Origin: an uncultured Oscillospiraceae bacterium
Lineage (GTDB): Bacteria > Bacillota > Clostridia > Oscillospirales > Oscillospiraceae
Length of the DNA: 64,000 bases
Direction of reading: 5' to 3'
Assembly: GCA_934667095.1 (NCBI GenBank)
Contig: CAKULE010000003.1
Location: 1-64,000, forward strand
The position numbers and the translations under genes are program-made. Positions 29,011-36,982 of the stretch are shown in pieces (position 1 is the first letter of the stretch; each line of letters opens with the position of its first letter). The notes beneath the pieces are model-generated. The model was not told the origin of the DNA. It saw only the letters and a program-made list of their open reading frames with translations, and did no database searches.

Positions 29011-29943
29011 ATGATGAGAAGAATTTCCGCCCTGCTGACCGCCGCCCTGCTGGCCCTGGCCCTGTGCGCCTGCGGCGGCAATGACCCCAGCCGCCCCACC
29101 CAGTCCACGCCCTCCGTCACCGTTCCCCCTGTGGAGGACCTCACCGGCGTGGACACCAGCTCCATCCCCGGTCTGGAGGACGGCGTCCTCACCGTGGGTA
29201 TGGAGTGCGCCTACGCCCCCTATAACTGGGTCCAGACCAGCGACGCCAACGGCGCCGTGGCCATCTCCAACGTCCCCGGCGCTTACGCCAACGGCTACGA
29301 TGTAATGATCGCCAAGCGCATCTGCGAGGCCTACGGCTGGCAGCTGGAGATCGTCTCCTCCGCGTGGGATTCCCTGTGCCCCGCCGTGCAGTCCGGCTCT
29401 ATGGACGCCAACATCGCCGGCCAGTCCATGACCGCCGACCGCATGGAAGAGGTCGACATGGCCGGCCCCTACTACTACGCCACCATCGTCTGCGTCACCA
29501 CCAAGAGCAGCAAGTACGCCTCCGCCCAGTCCATCTCCGATCTGGCCGGCGGCAAGTGCACCGCCCAGTCCGGCACCATCTGGTATGACTCCTGCCTGCC
29601 CCAGATCGAGGGCGCCGAGCTCATCGCCCCCGCCGACAACGCCCCCGCCATGATCATGCAGCTGCAGACCGGCACCGTGGACTTCATCTGCACCGACATG
29701 CCCACCGCCATGGCTGCCGCCGCCAAGGACGACAGTCTGGTGATCCTGAACTTCTCCGGTACCGACGGCGACTTCCAGTTTGCCAGCGACACCGAGCGCG
29801 CCGAGAACGTGAACATCGGCATCTCCGTCCGCAAGGGCAACAGCGAGCTCACCGCCGCCATCGACCGGGTGCTCTCCGCCCTCACCGAGGAGCAGTTCAA
29901 TGTTATGATGGACATAGCCATCGGCATCCAGCCGGAAGTTTAA
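29011..29943 (+). CDS. Lysine (basic amino acid) ABC transporter substrate-binding lipoprotein
   Basis: A 310-residue family 3 solute-binding protein. It has a lipoprotein signal (MMRRISALLTAALLALALC, Cys at residue 19), then a Thr/Pro/Ser spacer. The HisJ-like core includes GLEDGVLTVGMECAYAPYNW and GYDVMIAKRICEAYGW. It captures an amino acid outside the membrane and delivers it to the permease at 30051-30932. The lysine riboswitch in its leader makes lysine the most likely ligand, though the sequence alone would only say polar amino acid. AGAGG lies about 8 nt before the ATG. Confidence 0.9.
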   Translation: MMRRISALLTAALLALALCACGGNDPSRPTQSTPSVTVPPVEDLTGVDTSSIPGLEDGVLTVGMECAYAPYNWVQTSDANGAVAISNVPGAYANGYDVMIAKRICEAYGWQLEIVSSAWDSLCPAVQSGSMDANIAGQSMTADRMEEVDMAGPYYYATIVCVTTKSSKYASAQSISDLAGGKCTAQSGTIWYDSCLPQIEGAELIAPADNAPAMIMQLQTGTVDFICTDMPTAMAAAAKDDSLVILNFSGTDGDFQFASDTERAENVNIGISVRKGNSELTAAIDRVLSALTEEQFNVMMDIAIGIQPEV

Positions 29944-29994
29944 GCGCGAGGCCGTCGCGAGCAGCGCGGATGGACCGAAGCGAAGGCGAGCGGA

Positions 29995-30015
29995 GGGCCG
30001 CCCGCAGGGCGGCCC
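29995..30015 (+). other. Strong hairpin between the binding-protein and permease genes
   Basis: A 9-bp GC-only stem GGGCCGCCC / GGGCGGCCC with a GCA loop and no U tract lies in the 107-bp gap. Such intercistronic hairpins commonly protect the upstream binding-protein mRNA from 3' exonucleases, allowing it to be made in excess over the membrane subunits. Confidence 0.6.
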
Positions 30016-30050
30016 CATGAACCAAAATCCACCCAAAGGAGCGTGATCCC

Positions 30051-30932
30051 ATGGACAAGCTGGCCAAGCTGTGCCACGACGTGGCCCTGCTGTGGACCAA
30101 CTATTGGCCCATGTACCTCAACGGCATCAAGAATACCCTCATTCTGGCGCTGGCGGCCACAGCCATCGGCTGCGTCATCGGCCTGATCTGCGGTATTCTC
30201 AACACCATCCCCTACACCAAGCAGGATCCCCTGCCCAAGCGGTTCATTCTGAAGCTCATCCGGGTGCTGGTGCGCATCTATGTGGAGGTCTTCCGGGGCA
30301 CCCCCATGGTGCTGCAGGCGGTGTTCATCGTCTACGGCCTCCCCTACTTCACCAACGACGCCCTGCGGTTCGACAACATCTGGGTAGCCGCCATCCTCAT
30401 CGTGTCCATCAACACCGGCGCGTACATGGCGGAATCTGTCCGGGGCGGCATCGTCTCCATCGACCCCGGCCAGACCGAGGGCGCCAAGGCCATCGGCATG
30501 ACCCACGTGCAGACCATGACCTCCGTGATCCTGCCTCAGGCCATCCGCAACATCATCCCCCAGATCGGCAACAACTACATCATCAATGTGAAAGACACCT
30601 CCGTCATGTTCATCGTCAGCTTTACGGAGTTCTTCGCCGCCCACCGGTACATCGTGGGTGTCAACAATAAGTATTTCCCCTCTGCGGTGATTGAGATGAT
30701 CGGCTACCTCATCATGACACTGGTGGCCTCCTTTATCCTCCGCTGGGTGGAAAAGCGCATGGACGGCGCGGCGGACTACGAGCTGGTGCAGACCGACCAG
30801 CTGACCCTGACCGCCGGCACCTATAACCACCCGGACAAGGGCACCCCCTTTGATGAACAGAACCGGGAGTACCAGAAGAACAAGCGGAACGCCAAGTGGG
30901 ACCGCAACCTGGACACGAGGGGGGACCGCTGA
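30051..30932 (+). CDS. Amino acid ABC transporter permease (HisM/GltK type), probable lysine uptake
   Basis: A 293-residue inner-membrane subunit with about five hydrophobic segments. The EAA-type coupling loop is IDPGQTEGAKAIGMTHVQTM with the conserved Gly. The N-terminal signature LRIYVEVFRGTPMVLQ-like segment (VRIYVEVFRGTPMVLQAVF) is diagnostic of polar amino acid permeases. A hydrophilic C-terminal tail of about 60 residues extends beyond the usual end. A single permease gene implies a homodimer. AAGGAG lies about 9 nt before the ATG. The stop codon is 1 nt before the ATPase start. Confidence 0.92.
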   Translation: MDKLAKLCHDVALLWTNYWPMYLNGIKNTLILALAATAIGCVIGLICGILNTIPYTKQDPLPKRFILKLIRVLVRIYVEVFRGTPMVLQAVFIVYGLPYFTNDALRFDNIWVAAILIVSINTGAYMAESVRGGIVSIDPGQTEGAKAIGMTHVQTMTSVILPQAIRNIIPQIGNNYIINVKDTSVMFIVSFTEFFAAHRYIVGVNNKYFPSAVIEMIGYLIMTLVASFILRWVEKRMDGAADYELVQTDQLTLTAGTYNHPDKGTPFDEQNREYQKNKRNAKWDRNLDTRGDR

Positions 30933-30933
30933 T

Positions 30934-31674
30934 ATGAACGAGCCTATTTTAGAGGTGCGCCACCTCTCCAAATCCTTCGGCACCCACGAGGTCCTGCGGG
31001 ACATTGACTTCACCGTCCGCCCCGGCGATGTGACCTCCATCATCGGCGCCTCCGGCTCCGGCAAGTCCACTCTGCTGCGGTGCGTCAACCTGCTGGAGAC
31101 CCCTTCCAGCGGGGAGATTCTGTTCCACGGCCAGTCGGTCACCGGGCGGGGGGTCAGCGCCACCGCCTACCGGGCCAAAGTGGGCATGGTCTTCCAGTCC
31201 TTCAACCTGTTCAACAACATGACTGTGCTGCAGAACTGCGTAGTGGGGCAGGTGAAGGTGCTGAAGAAGTCCAAGGACGCTGCCCGGGAGAGCGCCCTGC
31301 GCTATCTGGAACAGGTGGGCATGACCCCCTATCTCAACGCCCGGCCCCGGCAGCTCTCCGGCGGCCAGAAGCAGCGGGTGGCCATCGCCCGGGCTCTGGC
31401 TATGGAGCCGGAGGTCCTCCTCTTTGATGAGCCCACCTCCGCCCTCGACCCCGAGATGGTGGGGGAGGTACTCTCCGTCATGAAGGATCTGGCCCGGCAG
31501 GGCATGACCATGCTGGTGGTCACCCACGAGATGGCCTTCGCCCGGGATGTGTCCAACTACGCGGTGTTCATGGCCGACGGCGTCATCTGCGAGCAGGGGG
31601 AGCCCAGAGAACTCTTCTCCAACCCCCAGCAGCCCCGCACCCGGGAATTCCTGTCCCGGTTCATTGAAGCGTAA
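30934..31674 (+). CDS. Amino acid ABC transporter ATP-binding protein, probable lysine uptake
   Basis: A 246-residue GlnQ/HisP-like ATPase with Walker A GASGSGKST, Q-loop MVFQSFNLFNNM, signature LSGGQKQR, Walker B VLLFDEPTSALDPE and switch His VVTHEM. The ATG at 30934 has GAGGGGGG about 7 nt upstream and starts 1 nt after the permease stop. It completes a three-gene transporter controlled by the lysine riboswitch and closed by a terminator. Confidence 0.94.
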   Translation: MNEPILEVRHLSKSFGTHEVLRDIDFTVRPGDVTSIIGASGSGKSTLLRCVNLLETPSSGEILFHGQSVTGRGVSATAYRAKVGMVFQSFNLFNNMTVLQNCVVGQVKVLKKSKDAARESALRYLEQVGMTPYLNARPRQLSGGQKQRVAIARALAMEPEVLLFDEPTSALDPEMVGEVLSVMKDLARQGMTMLVVTHEMAFARDVSNYAVFMADGVICEQGEPRELFSNPQQPRTREFLSRFIEA

Positions 31675-31679
31675 AAGCA

Positions 31680-31719
31680 AAAGAGCCCGCCCCTCCATCG
31701 GAAGGGCGGGCTCTTTTTG
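31680..31719 (+). terminator. Bidirectional terminator between the lysine transporter operon and greA
   Basis: Stem AAAGAGCCCGCCC / GGGCGGGCTCTTT with a loop of about 11 nt and T tracts on both strands, between converging genes. Confidence 0.9.
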
Positions 31720-31724
31720 TCCGT

Positions 31725-32228
31725 TCAGAAGGCTACCAGCGGCGCCTGCCCGTCGTCCTCTCCGGGGACGATGGAGCGGATGACCACATCGTAGCTGTAA
31801 TGGTCGTTCACCTGAATGGTGACCCGGTCCCCCACCCGGCGGCCGAACAGGGCCTTGCCTACGGGGGATTCCTTGCTGATGAGGCCCTTCAGGGCATCCT
31901 GCCGCATGGTGGTGACGATCTGGACAGTGACCTCCTCATCGTCCTCCTCCACGTAGAAGGTGACCTTGTCATACAGACCCACGGCCCCCTCGGCGGCGTC
32001 GCCGGAGATGACTACGGCGGTCTTGATCATGTTCTCCAGATAGCGGCAGCGGCTGTCATTACGGTTCTTCTCCTGCTTGGCGGCCTTGTATTCAAAATTC
32101 TCACTGAGATCGCCGAAGGCCCGGGCGGTCTTCACCGCCTCGATCAGCTTGGGCCGCAGCTCCAGCCGGCGGTAGTCCAGCTCCTTCTGCATCAGCTCGA
32201 TGTCCTTTTTCGTCAGTTCGTTGCGCAT
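31725..32228 (-). CDS. greA: Transcription elongation factor GreA family
   Basis: A 167-residue protein with the N-terminal antiparallel coiled coil (residues about 1-75, with ARAFGDLSENFEYKAAKQEK carrying the acidic tip) and the C-terminal FKBP-like domain ending ISKESPVGKALFGRRVGD. It stimulates transcript cleavage by backtracked RNA polymerase. The start at 32228 (MRNELTKKD) has AAAGGAG 9-10 nt upstream. It lies 70 bp after hcp in the same direction but has its own promoter. Confidence 0.93.
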   Translation of the reverse strand: MRNELTKKDIELMQKELDYRRLELRPKLIEAVKTARAFGDLSENFEYKAAKQEKNRNDSRCRYLENMIKTAVVISGDAAEGAVGLYDKVTFYVEEDDEEVTVQIVTTMRQDALKGLISKESPVGKALFGRRVGDRVTIQVNDHYSYDVVIRSIVPGEDDGQAPLVAF

Positions 32229-32263
32229 AGGACGGGACGCTCCTTTCGTTCTGCTGTCCCGCC

Positions 32264-32292
32264 ATTGTAGCACGTTTGCCACCCCGCCGCAA
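32264..32292 (-). promoter_or_regulatory. Promoter of greA
   Basis: Minus strand: TTGCGG (32287-32292), 17 bp, TACAAT (32264-32269) with an extended TGC. It lies in the short hcp-greA gap. Confidence 0.65.
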
Positions 32293-32298
32293 GCCCCG

Positions 32299-33867
32299 TC
32301 AGCCCCGGCCGAGAATGGCGTCCAGATCCTGCTCCGGCGCGGTGATGGGCCGCAGGCCGTAGGTGTCCACCAGCACCTTCACTACACTCTCCGACAGGAA
32401 GGCCGGCATGGTGGGGCCCAGGTACATGTTCTTGATCCCCAGGGCCAGCAGGGTCAGGAGGATACACACTGCCTTCTGCTCGTACCACGAGAGCACCAGC
32501 GTCAACGGCAGCTCGTTGACGCCGCAGCCGAAGGCGTCCGCCAGAGCCAGCGCCACCTTCACGGCGCTGTACGCATCATTGCACTGGCCCATGTCCAGGA
32601 TCCGGGGCAGGCCGCCGATCTCCCCCAGATCCAGATCGTTGAAGCGATACTTGCCGCAGGCCAGAGTGAGGACAATAGAGTCCATGGGGGTCTGCTTGAC
32701 GAACTCGGTGTAGTAATTACGGCCGGGGTGAGCGCCATCGCACCCGCCCACCAGAAAGATGTGCTTCACCGCGCCGGCCTTGATGGCCTCGATGAGCTGG
32801 GGCGCGTGGGAGAGCACCGCGGCGTGGGCAAAGCCCGTGGTGAGCATGTGGCCGCCGTTGATGCCGCTCATGCTGCGGTCATGCTCGTACCCGCCCAACG
32901 CCAGCGCCTGCTCGATCAGCGGGGAGAAGTCCTTGCGGCCGTGCTCGTCGGCGGCGATGTGGGTCAGCCCCTCGTACCCCACCACGGAGGTGGTGTACAC
33001 CCGGTCGGCATAGCTGGGCCGAGGCGGCATCAGGCAGTTGGTGGTAAAGAGGATGGGGGCGGGGATGTCCTCAAACTCCTTCTGCTGGCTCTGCCACGCG
33101 GTACCGAAGTTGCCCGCCAGATGAGGATACTTCTTCAGGCCCGGATAGCCGTGGGCAGGGAGCATCTCGCAGTGGGTGTAGACGTTGATGCCCCTGCCCG
33201 CCGTCTGCTCCAGCAGCTGGTGGAGGTCCTCCAGATCGTGGCCGGACACCACGATGAAAGGCCCCTTCTTTACATCCACATTCACCCGAGTGGGCACCGG
33301 GTCGCCAAAGGCCCCTGTGTTGGCCTTGTCCAGCAGCTCCATACATTTGAAATTCACCCGGCCGAATTCCAGAATGAGCCCCAGCCACTCCTCCACGGTG
33401 TGCTCCTCCGTCAGGGCGGAGAGGCCCCTGGCGAACCAGCCGAAGACCTCCTCGTCCTCCTGGCCCAGATTCATGGCGTGGTGGGCATAGGCTGCCATGC
33501 CCTTCAGGCCGAACAGCAGCGTGGACCGCAGAGAGACGATGTCGGTCTCTCCCTTCCACAGCTCCAGCTTAGGCAGGGCCCCGCCCCGCTCCGCCCTAGC
33601 GGCAGCCACCCGGGCGGTGAAGTCCCGGATGGCCACGTTGTCGAAGTTCACGTTGGTGAGGGTGGTGAACAGGCCGTCGGCCAGCAGCCGGGCGCCCTCG
33701 GCATCATACCCGCCCCGGCCCCGGATGGCACAGGCAAGGCCGATCAGCTCCACCACCAGCTCATCCTGCAGATGGGCGGTGTCCGGCTGCTTGCCGCACA
33801 CGCCGGTGCGCACACAGCCGGAGCCCCCGGCGGTCTGCTGGCACTGAAAGCAAAACATTTCTGACAT
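32299..33867 (-). CDS. hcp: Hybrid cluster protein (hydroxylamine reductase)
   Basis: A 522-residue iron-sulfur enzyme implicated in reducing hydroxylamine and nitric oxide under anaerobic nitrosative stress. The N-terminal cluster ligands are C6, C9, C18 and C24 (CFQCQQTAGGSGCVRTGVC). Hybrid-cluster region residues include THCEMLPAHGYP, FTTNCLMPP and MGQCNDAYSA. AGGAGG lies before the ATG. No separate NADH oxidoreductase (Hcr) gene is adjacent, which is usual in anaerobes. The gene shares a 126-bp divergent promoter region with the acetyltransferase at 33994. Confidence 0.95.
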   Translation of the reverse strand: MSEMFCFQCQQTAGGSGCVRTGVCGKQPDTAHLQDELVVELIGLACAIRGRGGYDAEGARLLADGLFTTLTNVNFDNVAIRDFTARVAAARAERGGALPKLELWKGETDIVSLRSTLLFGLKGMAAYAHHAMNLGQEDEEVFGWFARGLSALTEEHTVEEWLGLILEFGRVNFKCMELLDKANTGAFGDPVPTRVNVDVKKGPFIVVSGHDLEDLHQLLEQTAGRGINVYTHCEMLPAHGYPGLKKYPHLAGNFGTAWQSQQKEFEDIPAPILFTTNCLMPPRPSYADRVYTTSVVGYEGLTHIAADEHGRKDFSPLIEQALALGGYEHDRSMSGINGGHMLTTGFAHAAVLSHAPQLIEAIKAGAVKHIFLVGGCDGAHPGRNYYTEFVKQTPMDSIVLTLACGKYRFNDLDLGEIGGLPRILDMGQCNDAYSAVKVALALADAFGCGVNELPLTLVLSWYEQKAVCILLTLLALGIKNMYLGPTMPAFLSESVVKVLVDTYGLRPITAPEQDLDAILGRG

Positions 33868-33941
33868 GGTGATCCCTCCTGTTGGTAGTCAACGGACAGT
33901 ATGCGCCGACCCAGCCGGGACTATGCACTCCGCGCCGGCGA

Positions 33942-33970
33942 TTGACAAAGCCGCCGACCCGGGCTATAAT
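33942..33970 (+). promoter_or_regulatory. Promoter of the acetyltransferase gene (33994-34548)
   Basis: TTGACA (33942-33947), 17 bp, TATAAT (33965-33970): full consensus with ideal spacing. The leader is only about 17 nt. A weaker divergent promoter for hcp (TTGTCA, 17 bp, CATAGT on the minus strand) overlaps its -35. Confidence 0.9.
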
Positions 33971-33993
33971 GCCGCAAAAAGGAGGGAAAGGAT

Positions 33994-34548
33994 ATGATCT
34001 ATCAGGGGAAAACCATCGAACTGAAGGACGGCAGACGGGCGGAGCTCCGGGCCCCGCGGCCGGAGGAGGACGCCCCGGCGGCGCTGGAGGTCTTCCGTCG
34101 GATGGCAGGGGAGACGGAGTTTGTGTCCAACTACCCGGAGGAGATCCGCTTTACCGCCGAGGGAGAGGCCGCCTACCTGAAAAACACCGTGGACAGCCCG
34201 GACAACATGCTGATCGTCTGCTCGGTGGAGGGCGTGATGGCGGGCAACTGCCAGATCATTTTCCTCAACACCCGCAAGACCCGCCACCGCGCTGTTGCGA
34301 TGATCGGCCTGCAGAAGGAGTTCTGGGGCCTCGGCATCGGCACGGCCCTGTTTGAGGAACTCATCGCCGCCGCCCGGGACCGGGGCGGGGTGACCCAGCT
34401 GGAGCTGGAGGTGGTGGAGGGCAATGAACGGGCCATCGCCCTGTATGAGAAGATGGGCTTCACCGTCATGGCCGAGCACCCGGACGCCTTCCGCCTGAAG
34501 GACGGCAGCAGCCGCAAGGCCATTTACATGCGCCGCCCCTTGGAATAA
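33994..34548 (+). CDS. GNAT-family N-acetyltransferase
   Basis: A 184-residue acetyl-CoA-dependent acyltransferase. The acetyl-CoA binding motif A region is IGLQKEFWGLGIGTALFEELI (Q/R-x-x-G-x-G/A type), followed by LELEVVEGNERAIALYEKMGF, the typical beta5-alpha4 block. The substrate is unknown; the overall form resembles RimI/RimL-like small-molecule or protein acetyltransferases. AGGAGGGA precedes the ATG. It is a single gene with a consensus promoter and strong terminator, so it should be well expressed. Confidence 0.88.
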   Translation: MIYQGKTIELKDGRRAELRAPRPEEDAPAALEVFRRMAGETEFVSNYPEEIRFTAEGEAAYLKNTVDSPDNMLIVCSVEGVMAGNCQIIFLNTRKTRHRAVAMIGLQKEFWGLGIGTALFEELIAAARDRGGVTQLELEVVEGNERAIALYEKMGFTVMAEHPDAFRLKDGSSRKAIYMRRPLE

Positions 34549-34592
34549 AAAAAGCACCCCCTGCCGCACTATGGCAGGGGGTGCTTTTTTGT
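34549..34592 (+). terminator. Bidirectional terminator between the acetyltransferase and pilin-like genes
   Basis: An 18-bp stem AAAAAAGCACCCCCTGCC and its complement with a 7-nt loop and T tracts on both strands. Confidence 0.92.
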
Positions 34593-34601
34593 AGATACAG
34601 C

Positions 34602-34994
34602 TCAAGGACCGCCCAAAATAAGGGTGCAATCTCCTTTGTCACACTCGTAGTAGATGTAATAGCCGCGCCAATTTTCTACCCGATCCGCAGCGTGCCGAAC
34701 GAAAAAGGACCCGGTAAGGTTTACGGTATTACCATCAGCAAAGGTGATCGAAGTGTTGGGATATCCGGTGAGGTCCGGCCCGATGGCCGGGTCATACCGA
34801 TCGTTGAGCAGGTAGTCCATCTGGAGCTCTGCGTAGTAGGCCCGGATGTTGGCCTCGTCTGCGGCTACCTTCGCCTTGTGCAGGCTACCGGAGAAGGTGG
34901 GGATGGCGATGGCCACCAGCACCGCGATGATCGCCACCACGATGAGCATTTCCATCAGCGTAAAGCCGCCGTTCTTTCTGTGCTTGATCTTCAT
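34602..34994 (-). CDS. Type IV pilin-like protein (prepilin signal)
   Basis: A 130-residue protein with a class III signal: basic leader MKIKHRKNGG, cleavage expected after G10, F at +1, Glu at +5 (GFTLMEML), then a hydrophobic helix IVVAIIAVLVAIAIPTF. The globular part carries a C-terminal Cys pair (YECDKGDC) and a Gly-Gly-Pro end, suggesting a disulfide. It would be the subunit of a pilus or a ComGC-like pseudopilus. No prepilin peptidase, ATPase or platform gene is present in the window, so it is an orphan here. Its codons are visibly less GC-rich than those of neighbours. AGGAGAG lies before the ATG. Confidence 0.85.
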   Translation of the reverse strand: MKIKHRKNGGFTLMEMLIVVAIIAVLVAIAIPTFSGSLHKAKVAADEANIRAYYAELQMDYLLNDRYDPAIGPDLTGYPNTSITFADGNTVNLTGSFFVRHAADRVENWRGYYIYYECDKGDCTLILGGP

Positions 34995-35038
34995 AGGTCG
35001 TTCTCTCCTGCGTGCATATCTCTGTCTTGTAAGGATGT

Positions 35039-35068
35039 ATTATAACACCCACCCCCGCAAAAAATCAA
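35039..35068 (-). promoter_or_regulatory. Promoter of the pilin-like gene
   Basis: Minus strand: TTGATT (35063-35068), 18 bp, TATAAT (35039-35044). Initiation near 35032 gives a 38-nt leader. Confidence 0.78.
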
Positions 35069-35117
35069 GGGGGGAAAAAATCAAAAGGAAATTCGAGGAA
35101 AGTCCCGGCCCCGGGGC

Positions 35118-36134
35118 TCACTTGTGCTCGATGCGCAGGGCCTTCAGCGGCAGGGGCTGTTCATAGATGCCGAGGCTGTTCACCAGCGCCAGCACCTCCT
35201 CGTCCCGCAGCTCAATCACCGGGTAGATCCAGTCCCCCGGCAGGGTGGCAGAGGTCAGGCCGGTGTCCAGATCGAGGTCCAAGGCCTTTTCTCCGAACCA
35301 GACCATGGTGCCGGTGGGCATATTGCTGTCCACATAGGTGGAGACGATGTTGGCCAACGCCGTGACCTTGCTCACGTTGGACAGGGAGATGGTCTGCTTC
35401 ATCAGCGCAGTGAGGAAGGCCCGCTGAGTGCGCACCCGGCCCATGTCCGCGTCCGGATAGCAGTTGCGGCAGCGCATGACCCCCATGGCCTGATTCCCGT
35501 CCAGCAGCTGATAGCCCGCCTTCAGGTGGATGTGCAGGTCCTGTGCGGGGTCGTCGTAATCCATGTCCACCGGCACGGTAAACCACACGCCGCCGATCTC
35601 GTTCACGATCTCGGTAAAGGCCTTCAGGTCCACCAGAATGTAGTAGTCAATAGGCACGGCCAGCATCTCGCTGACCTTCTGGCTCAGTAGCTCCACGCCG
35701 CCGATGCCGTAAGTGGCGTTGATCTTGTAGTTCTTTCCGTTCACCTGCACCAGTGTGTCCCGGGGGATGGAGATGAGGGAGGCCGTCTTACCCTCCGTGT
35801 CGAACACGCCCAGCATGATGGTGTCGGCGCAGCCGTTGCCGTTGTCGCTGCCGGCGATGAGGCAGGTATAGACCCTCTGCCGCCGGTTGAGCACGACGGA
35901 GGACGGCGCTTCCGAGGCGTCCGGGTCCTCCGTGGCGGGAGGGATGTCGATGGTGACGTTGGGGTCGTAGCTGGCGTGGGGGTCCTTGGTCGGATCCCGG
36001 GCGATGATGCGGACGGCCGCGTACCCGATGACGATGAGCAGGGCCAGCGCAAAGACGATATAATACAGTATCTTCAGGATACGCCCAAGGGGCGAGGGGC
36101 CGGAGGAGGCCTGATGCCGGCCGTGTGATGCCAT
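35118..36134 (-). CDS. LytR-CpsA-Psr (LCP) family cell-wall glycopolymer transferase
   Basis: A 338-residue membrane-anchored enzyme that attaches secondary polymers such as teichoic acids or capsule to peptidoglycan from lipid-linked precursors. A short basic N-terminus precedes one transmembrane helix (ILYYIVFALALLIVIGYAA). The LCP domain starts near residue 85 with the hallmark arginines and acids: GSDNGNGCADTIMLGVFD, SIPRDTLVQV, IGGVWFTVP and the CRNCYPDADMGRVRTQR block. The start at 36134 is chosen over 36140 because AGGAAG is then 8 nt away. It has its own promoter. Confidence 0.92.
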   Translation of the reverse strand: MASHGRHQASSGPSPLGRILKILYYIVFALALLIVIGYAAVRIIARDPTKDPHASYDPNVTIDIPPATEDPDASEAPSSVVLNRRQRVYTCLIAGSDNGNGCADTIMLGVFDTEGKTASLISIPRDTLVQVNGKNYKINATYGIGGVELLSQKVSEMLAVPIDYYILVDLKAFTEIVNEIGGVWFTVPVDMDYDDPAQDLHIHLKAGYQLLDGNQAMGVMRCRNCYPDADMGRVRTQRAFLTALMKQTISLSNVSKVTALANIVSTYVDSNMPTGTMVWFGEKALDLDLDTGLTSATLPGDWIYPVIELRDEEVLALVNSLGIYEQPLPLKALRIEHK

Positions 36135-36183
36135 GGACATTCTTCCTTTCCGTAAAGGGGCAAAACAACGCATTATGTCAAAC

Positions 36184-36212
36184 AGTATACAGAAGCAGCG
36201 GCAGAAAAGCAA
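36184..36212 (-). promoter_or_regulatory. Promoter of the LCP gene
   Basis: Minus strand: TTGCTT (36207-36212), 17 bp, TATACT (36184-36189). A 42-nt leader follows. Confidence 0.72.
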
Positions 36213-36246
36213 GAGCCCGCCCCGAATTTTTCCTCTCCGCCCCCTC

Positions 36247-36275
36247 TTGACAAGGGCCGCGGGAAATGCTACCAT
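36247..36275 (+). promoter_or_regulatory. Promoter of the Crp/Fnr-ABC transporter operon
   Basis: TTGACA (36247-36252), 17 bp, TACCAT (36270-36275). The poor -10 next to a perfect -35 suggests activator help or low basal expression. Confidence 0.6.
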
Positions 36276-36313
36276 CAAAACTGTCTCAAATGATACGAAA
36301 CGAAGGTGAAGTC

Positions 36314-36982
36314 ATGGACGCTGCCGGCCTGAGCGCCCACCCCCTGTTCCGGGCCGTGGAGCCCGCCCTGCTGGGGCAGGTGCTGGCGGAGTCGGAGCAG
36401 GCGGCCGTCCCCAAGGGCGGCACGGTGTACGACCCTCGGCGGTTCCGCCGCTGTCTGGGAGTGCTCCTGTCCGGGGAGCTGGAGGTCCGGCGGGAAAACC
36501 TGCTGGTGGCCCGGCTGCGGGCGGGAGAGCTCTTCGGAGCGGCCGCCCTCTTCGGCGGAGGGGAGGACTATCCCACCACCCTCACCGCCCTGACCGACTG
36601 CACGCTGGTGCTCATTCCCCAGTCGGGGGTGGCCCGGCTGGTGCGGGGGAGCGGGGCCTTTGCCGAGGGGTATGTGGCCTACCTGTCGGGGCGCATCCGC
36701 TTTCTCAGCGCCCGGCTGGATGCAGTGTCCGCCGACAGCGGGGAGGGCAAGCTGGCTCGCTACCTGCTCTCCGCCGCCGACAGCGAGGGCAGGCTGACCC
36801 TGTCCGCCACCCAGCTGTGCCAGCGGCTGGGCGTGGGCCGCGCCACGCTCTACCGGGCCTTTGACACGCTGGAGCGCGCCGGGGCCGCCCGGCACAGCGG
36901 CAAGTCCATCACCATCACCGACCGGGGCAGGTTGTCTGCCCTGTGCAAAAAGGATGAATTCAGAAAGGAAGACCAGACATGA
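36314..36982 (+). CDS. Crp/Fnr-family transcriptional regulator
   Basis: A 222-residue regulator with an N-terminal cyclic-nucleotide-binding-like beta roll (GVLLSGELEVRRENLLVARLRAGELFGAAALF) and a C-terminal winged helix (LSATQLCQRLGVGRATLYRAFDTLERAGA). No Fnr-type cysteine cluster is present, so the ligand is something other than an Fnr iron-sulfur cluster. The start at 36314 (MDAAGLSAH) has AAGGTGA upstream; an upstream ATG at 36266 overlaps the -10. Its stop overlaps the start of the binding-protein gene by 4 nt, so it probably regulates that transporter and is autoregulated. Confidence 0.85.
   Translation: MDAAGLSAHPLFRAVEPALLGQVLAESEQAAVPKGGTVYDPRRFRRCLGVLLSGELEVRRENLLVARLRAGELFGAAALFGGGEDYPTTLTALTDCTLVLIPQSGVARLVRGSGAFAEGYVAYLSGRIRFLSARLDAVSADSGEGKLARYLLSAADSEGRLTLSATQLCQRLGVGRATLYRAFDTLERAGAARHSGKSITITDRGRLSALCKKDEFRKEDQT

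Noticed and set aside
29944..29994. Mobile-element end or RNA gene in the purine-rich GCGAAGGCGAGCGGAG stretch
   Set aside because: No terminal repeats, no duplicated target and no fold apart from the adjacent hairpin; only one copy noticed.
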